Part shown: piece after piece, positions 58,250-64,000 of the stretch
Layout of the letters: each line of letters begins with the position of its first letter
How positions within the stretch are numbered: position 1 is the first letter of the stretch
Source: Triglochin maritima
Lineage: Eukaryota > Streptophyta > Magnoliopsida > Alismatales > Juncaginaceae
Length of the DNA stretch: 64,000 bases
Direction: 5' to 3'
Assembly (NCBI GenBank): GCA_963682175.1
Contig: OY821775.1
Span: forward strand, 14,356,501 to 14,420,500
Notes under the pieces: generated by a model
The model's input: the letters and a program-made list of their open reading frames with translations, nothing else
Databases searched by the model: none
What the model was told of the DNA's origin: nothing
Translations under genes and position numbers: made by a program

Positions 58250-59166
58250 AGACATTTCTTGAAGTATTATATGTTTCCTCTCAACTACCCCCATTTTGTT
58301 GAGGAGTGAGAGGAAAAGAAAAGTTATGCTCAATTCCATATTTTTCACAATTTTTTTGAAACGACTCATTTTCAAATTCTCCTCCATGATCACTACGAAT
58401 AGAGATTATGTTCAAATCTTTTTCCATTTAAACACATTTGCAAAAACTTTTGAATCTTTCAAAAGCATTTTGTTTATTTGCTAAGAACAAAATCCAAGTG
58501 AATCTTGAGAATTCCTTAACAATTACGAAAGTATATCTTTTCCCTCCTAAGCTTACTGTCCATGAGGGTCCAAAAAGATCTAAATGGAAAAGCTCAAGAG
58601 GTTTTGAAGGTGGCCCCACATTTAAAGAATTGAAGAAAGATTTAAATTATTTTCCGAATTGGCATGCATCACAAAGCTTGTCTTTTTTTAAATCAATTTT
58701 AGGCAGTCCTCTAACCAACTCAAGTTTGGACAATTTTTGCAATTGTGACATACTAATATGTCCTAAACGATTATGTCATAATCAAACTTCGTCATGTGAG
58801 ACAACAAGACAAGTTTCAACATTCATATTGCTAAGATTATCAACCTGCACAATGTAAATATGATTTGAGCTATAACATTTGAAAACGGTTTTCATGTTAT
58901 GTTTGGAAATGATATAGCATGTAGGTTTACCAAACAACAACTAAGAAATTCTTATCGGTTAATTGACTGACACTAAGTAAGCTATTCTTCAAACCATCTA
59001 CTAGCAAGACTTTTTCAATAGTAGGAGTAGAAGTATTGCCAACATTACCAACGCCGACAATGTGACATTTAGCGTTGTCTCCAAATGTGACGGTTCCTCC
59101 ATTCTTAGGTTTTATGCTTGATAGAACTTGGGAGTCTCCTGTCATGTGCCTCAAGCACCCACTATC
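58250..59166 (-). pseudogene. Protease, pre-integrase and integrase catalytic core of the SIRE-type element
   Basis: From right to left: protease DSGCLRHMTGD (DSG at 59158-59166) preceded by a TGA where Trp is expected, VTFGDNAKCHIVGVGNVGN, LLVDGLKNSLLSVSQL. Then GAG-pre-integrase with HNRLGHISMSQLQKL and LCDACQFGK. Integrase: PLELFHLDLFGPS (first Asp), SRFTWILFLANK, SIRSDHGGEFENESF (second Asp), and TPQQNG with a frameshift before VVERKHIILQEMSRT (catalytic Glu). The hAT TSD cuts it right after SRT. Several frameshifts and stops. Confidence 0.9.
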
Positions 59167-60250
59167 GAGAATTCACTTCCCCTTTCTCCTTGATTTTATC
59201 TACAATCAGTGAAGCATGTGAAGATTTTAGTACCCAAATTTGTTTGGGTCCTTTAGGGTTAGCTTTTGGTATCCAAACTTTAGTAGTCTTAGGTACCCAA
59301 ATATTTGAATGGTTCACTTTCTTGAACAATGAGTTGTTCATTCTAACAAAGTATGAAGTGGATTTCTTTTGTTTACCTCCATTGTATCCTAAGCCATGCT
59401 TTGTTAGGGATTGAGTTTTGGTGCCAAGAAGCATGTCTAACATCTTTCTTCCTAAAGTGAATTTTTCTAAATCTTTTCTAAGTTGTTCATTCTTGGCAAT
59501 AAGTTCTTCATTTGTGTGACATTCTTTTGTAGATTTAAAGATCTTTATTTCAACATTTAGCAAATCATTTTCTTGACCAAAAAGTCATATTTGATGGATA
59601 GATCTTGATGTGCTTTTCTTCCTAGTTTATTTTATGACATATCATTTCATATCTCTCAGCAAGTTCATGAAATGCATCTAATAAGTCATCAAAGGAAATT
59701 TTCTCAAGAGAATTTACCTCATCGTCATCAGTTTCCACCACTTGGTGTAGATTGCTTTTCTTTGGTGATGTGGGTGAGCTTGAATCCGAATCTGCATTAG
59801 TTCCCATAAAACACATGTGTACTTCCTCTTCTTGAGAATGCTCGGAGTCGGAATCTTTTGATGAGCTTAAGTCATCTCAATTAGCATTGAGGGCATTCTT
59901 CCATCTTTCTCGCGATGATCCATTCTTTTGTTATCATCATGATCTCTTCTTCTAGGTCTCTCGTCTTTGTCTCTTCGCGAGGGCATTTCATCTCTATGTC
60001 TTCGTGGTCTCTCATCTCTCTCTTCTAGAAGGATATCTCTTTTCCTCTCTTCGTTCACAATCTCTCAGCCTAATCAAGGGGCAATCCTTCTTTATATGGC
60101 CATTTTTGTTGTATTCGTAGCAAGTGAACGTGCGAGATGATTCTCTTTTTCCCTTCACAAATTTTCTTTTGGAGAGGAACTTTTTGAAGTTGCGGGTTAG
60201 GAAAACGACTTCATCGGTGTCCTCATCTTCGATTGCTTCTGAATCTGAGG
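59167..60250 (-). pseudogene. gag C-terminal region and gag-pol linker of the SIRE-type element
   Basis: Contains a zinc knuckle region CYEYNKNGHIKKDC (near 60078-60120), in which the second Cys is Tyr; an Arg/Glu-rich stretch (59867-60058); DSSSPTSPKKSNLHQVVETD; and a Lys-rich segment with IAKNEQLRKDLEKF and IWVPKTTKVWIPKANPKGPK, all typical of the region between gag and protease in SIRE relatives. Stops separate the pieces. Confidence 0.85.
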
Positions 60251-60254
60251 TAGC

Positions 60255-60959
60255 TTATAGAGCAATTGTCTTTTGTTTCCATCTTGACCCTTCCCGTTCC
60301 TTTTCCTTCTCTCTTATTTCTTCCATTTGAATCTCATACGCCATGAGGCTTCCTATTAGATCCACCATCTTCATCTTTGAGAGATCTTTGGCTTCTTCAA
60401 TTGTCGTAGTCTTCTCCTCCCATTCCAAAGTTAAAGACCAAAGAAACTTGCGTACCCTGCCACTTTCAACCAATCCCTTACCAAGGTTCTTCAAGGAGTT
60501 AGTGATATGAGTAAAGCGAGTGTGCATCTCGCTTATGGATTCATTCGGTTTCATTGCAAATATTTCATACTTTTGCATGAATGAATCTATCCTAGTTTCC
60601 TTAACAGACGATCGACCTTCAAAATGACCCTCTAACATATGCCATGCTTGAAATGCCGAATCACATGCATTTATTCTACCATACTCTTCTTCGGTTAAAC
60701 GACACATAAGAAAATTCATGAGTTTAGCATTCATCTGTATCATTGCTAATTCATCATCAGTCAAGAGTTCTAATTCATTGTTTAGAGTGTATGGTATTTG
60801 AACGAACACCCACAATTTAACATCATATGATAGTATGAAAATTATCATACGTTTATTCAAGTATGCATAGTTTGTTCTATTAAACAAAGGAGGTATACCG
60901 GTGTGGAATCCCTCACGTTTCTGGGTCATTGCTACAAATGTGAATTTGTTTATATACAA
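60255..60959 (-). CDS. gag (UBN2-type) of the SIRE-type element, 234 aa open frame
   Basis: Starts MYINKFTFVAMTQKREG a few bases after the PBS; the second Met (residue 11) is also possible. Shows IPPLFNRTNYAYLNKRMIIF (normally NYAYWKxRM), ACDSAFQAWHMLEGHFEG, YEIFAMKPNESISEMHTRFT, ITNSLKNLGKG, WEEKTTTIEEAKDLSKM and LIGSLMAYEIQM, the UBN2/gag-polypeptide domain of Copia elements. Frame open to TGA/stop at 60255. Nucleocapsid precursor; the zinc knuckle lies beyond this stop. Confidence 0.93.
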   Translation of the reverse strand: MYINKFTFVAMTQKREGFHTGIPPLFNRTNYAYLNKRMIIFILSYDVKLWVFVQIPYTLNNELELLTDDELAMIQMNAKLMNFLMCRLTEEEYGRINACDSAFQAWHMLEGHFEGRSSVKETRIDSFMQKYEIFAMKPNESISEMHTRFTHITNSLKNLGKGLVESGRVRKFLWSLTLEWEEKTTTIEEAKDLSKMKMVDLIGSLMAYEIQMEEIREKEKEREGSRWKQKTIAL

Positions 60960-60967
60960 TTAACAAG

Positions 60968-60979
60968 TCTCTGATATCA
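60968..60979 (-). other. Primer binding site of the SIRE-type element, two mismatches
   Basis: On the - strand TGATATCAGAGA, two bases after the 5' LTR, against TGGTATCAGAGC for initiator Met tRNA. The first mismatch is a G to A transition. Confidence 0.8.
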
Positions 60980-60981
60980 AA

Positions 60982-62609
60982 TGTAGGATCTAGTAGACTC
61001 TAATATTAGTCTAAAGGGGGTGAATAGACTAATCTAGTTCTTTAAATAACTATTGCAAATTAAAAGCTATAACAATTAAACAAGAGATAAAAATGTGCAA
61101 ACCACAACATCAGATGTATAGAGGTTTGGATCCAACGACCGGATCCTAGTCCTCTCTTATGAATTGCTCTTCCTCGGGCAACTTCGCGTCCTCCACAAAT
61201 TTGATCTCCGTTGAGGGCCGAGATCATGCCTTTACACCACAAGCTTTGCGAACATCCTCGCCTAGCTTGGACAACATTCTCACAATCTGAGAAGAGCTTC
61301 ACTCCGGAAGCTATTGCAACTCTTGTGGAAAATCTTTAGTAATATGATCTTGAGCACTTGAAATGAGTGATGAGATCAATGAGCTTGTTTCAAGTGAGAA
61401 GAAGTGAACACAAAGATGTTTAGAGCAACGTTGGAAGTATTATGAAGATATGGGCATGGAGAAAATTGGTGGTCTTTGAAGTGTGTTCTCAACTCTATTT
61501 ATAAGCTCTAAACATAATCTAGACATTGAGATTAAAATGGTAAAGAATTGTGTAAGAATACACAAATAAAGGAAAGACAGGACACAAATCTTGACATCAA
61601 TCGGTTGACCGACCCGTGTCCATCAGTCGACAGGTTAGGTAAAAAATAAGTAGTCATTCGAACTGAGGTACAGACAGTCGAACCAACTAGGCTAGAACTT
61701 AAGTGAATGGTCAAACAAATGGAACGTTCGGTCGACCGTTTGTGTAATTTGGTCAGGATGAAACAATACAAATTGAGATAACGGTCGACCGAAATAGATA
61801 ATTGGTTCGACCAAAATCGTCCAGAAAGTTTAGTGCTGGAGAGTTTCATGAACCGATCGACCATTGTAAGGTTTGGGTCGACCAATAGACCAAATACGAA
61901 ATGAGGGGTTAAGTGAGTATGTGTCTACGACCGTTGGTATAATATGTCAAGTATAACAATCATATTAAAGACAAATACGACAGCCAATCGGTCGAACAAA
62001 ATGGACTTTCGGTCGATCGGTTTCTACTTTAACCAGGACACGTGTCAATACATGATTGGTGAGCGAGACAAGTACTGGTCGAACTGGGTAATATAGGTTG
62101 ACAAATAGAAATAGTCGAATAGGGAAATGAATTTGGTTAACCGATTGGTACTGTAAAACACACAATGGAATCGATCGAACAAAGAGAATGTTTGGTCGAC
62201 CTTTTGGGAAAAAAGAGGACAGTCTGTTGAATTTTGGTTGAACCAGATGACCTACCGTTCGACTGGTTAAACTCGGAAAGCCTGTTTATAGGGAATTTGT
62301 ATGTTTCATCGATGTCCTATTGAAGTCAATTTGATAGGGACTTATTTTAAGGACTTATATAGGTTCCTTAAGTGTTATGCAATGCAATTCATCAAGGATT
62401 TCTAGTGCCAAGTTACATTATAACCTAAGAAAAAGAAATGTAAATTTATCTACTCTTCATTCTTGATTTCTTGTCTTGATCCACACTTGATTTCTGAAAT
62501 CTTAGAAATACAATATATGCATGCAATGATATCAATTGTTTACATGTGTTTATTGATATGTTAGTTAATCATCAAAATAGATTATCGATTATTATCCAAA
62601 AATCCAATA
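60982..62609 (-). repeat. 5' LTR of the SIRE-type element (1628 bp)
   Basis: On the - strand TATTGGATTTTTGG (TG changed to TA at the very end, compared with TGTTGG in the 3' LTR) to GATCCTACA. TATA box near 61495-61507. About 18 GGTCGACC-like motifs at 61600-62280, collinear with 37370-38020. Confidence 0.95.
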
Positions 62610-62905
62610 CATCGAAGTTCGCTATCACTCCTTCTACGAACTTCTGGAGAGTCATCCTTTTTTGTTCCTCACTAAGGCGTATGTACTCGTCAACGGTATC
62701 GCCTGCAACGTCATAGGTTAACATTCACAGAGTTGCAATGATTTTTTGTAGTCCCTATATAGCTATTCAACCAACAACATCCAACCTTGGTTGTAAGAAC
62801 ACGTCAGAAGTCTCAACGACACCTGATATACGTATAAATACATGTTTCCTCATTCTGGATCTTCTTCTGAAAATACCCCTGCCAAACACCCCCCATCCCT
62901 CGTCA
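62610..62905 (-). pseudogene. PIF/Harbinger transposase, N-terminal half, cut off by the SIRE-type element
   Basis: The - strand from right to left: RRFRMRKHVFIRI-like start (frame change near 62850), GVVETSDVFLQPRLDVVG, then stops, then MLTYDVAGDTVDEYIRLSEE and QKFVEGVIANFDV, ending exactly at the target duplication. This is the helix-turn-helix N terminus of HARBI1/ALP1-like proteins and fits to VEYLRRPTTKDV at 36770. Confidence 0.9.
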
Positions 62906-63004
62906 TCTTTTTAAACCTCAAGGATTTGCCTTGTACTCCCGACCAGATCCCTACTATCGACTTATCCTTCCACACGGTGTAGAAAGTAGTATCCAACTAT
63001 TTTT

Positions 63005-63215
63005 CCGAACAATACTCCGAACATCCACCCCACACCAAAACTGGGGGAGATCTCCACAATACTCTGAACATCCACCCCCACACCAAAACTGAGGAGCTCC
63101 CAACAATACTCTGAACATCCACCCCCGCACCATAACCGGGAGAGCTCCCAACAATACTCTGAACATCCACCCCCACACCAAAACTAAGGGAGCTCCCACC
63201 AATACACCCAACCAC
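63005..63215. repeat. 47-48 bp minisatellite, about four and a half units
   Basis: GAACATCCACCC recurs at 63019, 63066, 63113 and 63161. The rest of the unit is CACACCAAAACTGGGGGAG and CTCCCAACAATACTCT. On the - strand two of the spacings are close to 16 codons and give a repeated FRVLLGAP-like peptide, but the period is not always a multiple of three. Confidence 0.9.
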
Positions 63216-63223
63216 AATACTCC

Positions 63224-64000
63224 TGATTGATTAGTTTTAAATAACCACAAGTGCACGACCACGTTGAAGCGGTGGCAAATATGGGTCGATCCACAGGGAG
63301 GTGTGTCGACTTTAGTTGGTTCGAAGGCGAGTGAGAAAGAAAGTAGAGAAATGAGTTATCACCTAAACTACACTACAATGGGAAAAGAATTGGAAATACG
63401 CAATAAAACTAAACCCCATAGGGGGTAGAGAAAGAATGTGAATACAAAGATATGTGTATGTGTGTGTTCAATTATGCTCATCACAACACGTAGTGCTTAA
63501 AAATCATAAAACTAAATCCAATTTTGCCTCCACATGAAATAAGATAACACAATATCATTAAAACATACAAGACAATAATTGGAATGAAGCTAAATGAACT
63601 CATGTATAAAGACCAAACCCCACTATGCCTCCACATGAAATAAGATATACACAATCATTAAAACATACAAGACATCAACCAAGGTAAGGGCAACAAGAGT
63701 ACATGCAACTACAAGTCATGTTTCCTTTATTAATTCCATCTATATCCTCACCTCATCATTCCCCATAAAATATGTCCACTAGTCTAAGCATATGTTAAGC
63801 TTCATTCAAGATCATTAGCATATCAAAGACAAGAGTGAAATGTCATTAGATGGTTATGGAAATCATGTAAGACTCAAAGGATTAAGATAACACAAACCAA
63901 ATACATCACATAATTACATCACAAATTTCTCCACCCCCTAAACAGGGATGGAACTACTCACTAATCATTACACTACAACCTACATTAACAAAATGAAATA
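63224..64000 (-). repeat. Athila-family LTR, reverse orientation, cut by the window edge
   Basis: Begins TGATTGATTAG and continues CACAAGTGCACG, GGGTCGATCCACAGGGAGGTG, CCCCATAGGGGGTAGAG and TCCACCCCCTAAACAGGG, the reverse complement of the 3' half of the LTR at 39248-40806. Only about 777 bp are inside the window, so it may be a solo LTR or one end of a full element. Confidence 0.9.

Larger units (their letters stand above)
36771..62609 (-). mobile_element. Full-length Ty1/Copia element, SIRE/Maximus-type, carrying three nested insertions
   Basis: Transcribed leftwards. LTRs are 60982-62609 (5') and 36771-38357 (3'). Flanks on the - strand are CGATG (62610-62614) and TGGTG (36766-36770): a 5 bp target duplication that has drifted by two transitions. 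Internal order is gag, protease, integrase, RT, RNase H (Copia order), then an env-like ORF before the 3' LTR, which with the LTR length indicates the SIRE lineage. Interrupted by a hAT (56788-58241), a solo LTR (50829-53339) and an Athila-type element (39248-50599). Without these it would be about 10.5 kb. Confidence 0.94.

Noticed and set aside
1..64000. tRNA, rRNA or snRNA genes
   Set aside because: No A/B box pair with a cloverleaf and no rRNA-like sequence was noticed; the tRNA-like pieces at 23813, 40813 and 60968 are primer binding sites.

Overview
The window is nuclear DNA of a flowering plant. The evidence is one spliced host gene with GT-AG introns, coding for a mitochondrial GUF1/LepA-type GTPase, embedded in nested transposable elements of plant-specific lineages: Tekay-type chromovirus Gypsy, Athila-type Gypsy, SIRE/Maximus-type Copia, plant MULEs, PIF/Harbinger and hAT. 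Species cannot be told from sequence reading alone. By eye about 90% of the window is mobile-element derived.

Layout. 1-10.9 kb: two related, decayed Mutator-like units. Each pairs a FAR1-like MULE transposase (+ strand) with a plant mobile domain (PMD) gene (- strand), and GC-rich hairpin minisatellites lie beside them. The first unit is split by a 1.4 kb solo LTR. 11.0-11.5 kb: a foldback MITE. 11.96-20.19 kb (- strand): the GUF1 gene, 11 exons and 676 aa, with an intact frame and a decayed hAT transposon in its 4.5 kb fourth intron. 20.3-22.1 kb: an AT-rich spacer with a Harbinger remnant and a triple hairpin. 22.17-30.47 kb: a full-length but dead Tekay-type Gypsy element (TSD CATAT). 30.9-31.1 kb: a 186 bp hAT MITE with a perfect 8 bp TSD. 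32.3-35.4 kb: a decayed Harbinger unit (transposase plus Myb/SANT partner) with a diverged solo LTR in an intron of the partner.

36.0-62.9 kb is one nested structure. A second Harbinger transposase (- strand) is cut in two by a 25.8 kb insertion. The outer insertion is a SIRE-type Copia element (- strand, 36771-62609). It was itself hit by an Athila-type Gypsy element (39248-50599, TSD GAACT, the youngest by LTR identity), by a 2.5 kb solo LTR (50829-53339), and by a 1.45 kb non-autonomous hAT (56788-58241, TSD ATGGTTCT). A 47-48 bp minisatellite and another Athila-family LTR in reverse orientation (63224 to the window edge) close the window.

The most unusual signals are these. (1) A dispersed palindromic motif GGTCGACC, repeated every 20-50 bp, is shared by the LTRs of two unrelated retrotransposon superfamilies and by the pol-env spacer of one of them, and it decays by CpG transitions. 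(2) A CCGCCAATTGGCGG palindrome is kept in every Athila-family LTR that includes U3, upstream of the TATA box, and appears again in the untranslated leader with the same 21 bp spacing. (3) There are two MULE-PMD pairs. (4) Stops and catalytic Asp-to-Asn changes are almost all of the C-to-T (or G-to-A) kind expected from deamination of methylated cytosine. No complete, functional transposon was found; the Athila pol frame alone is long and intact.
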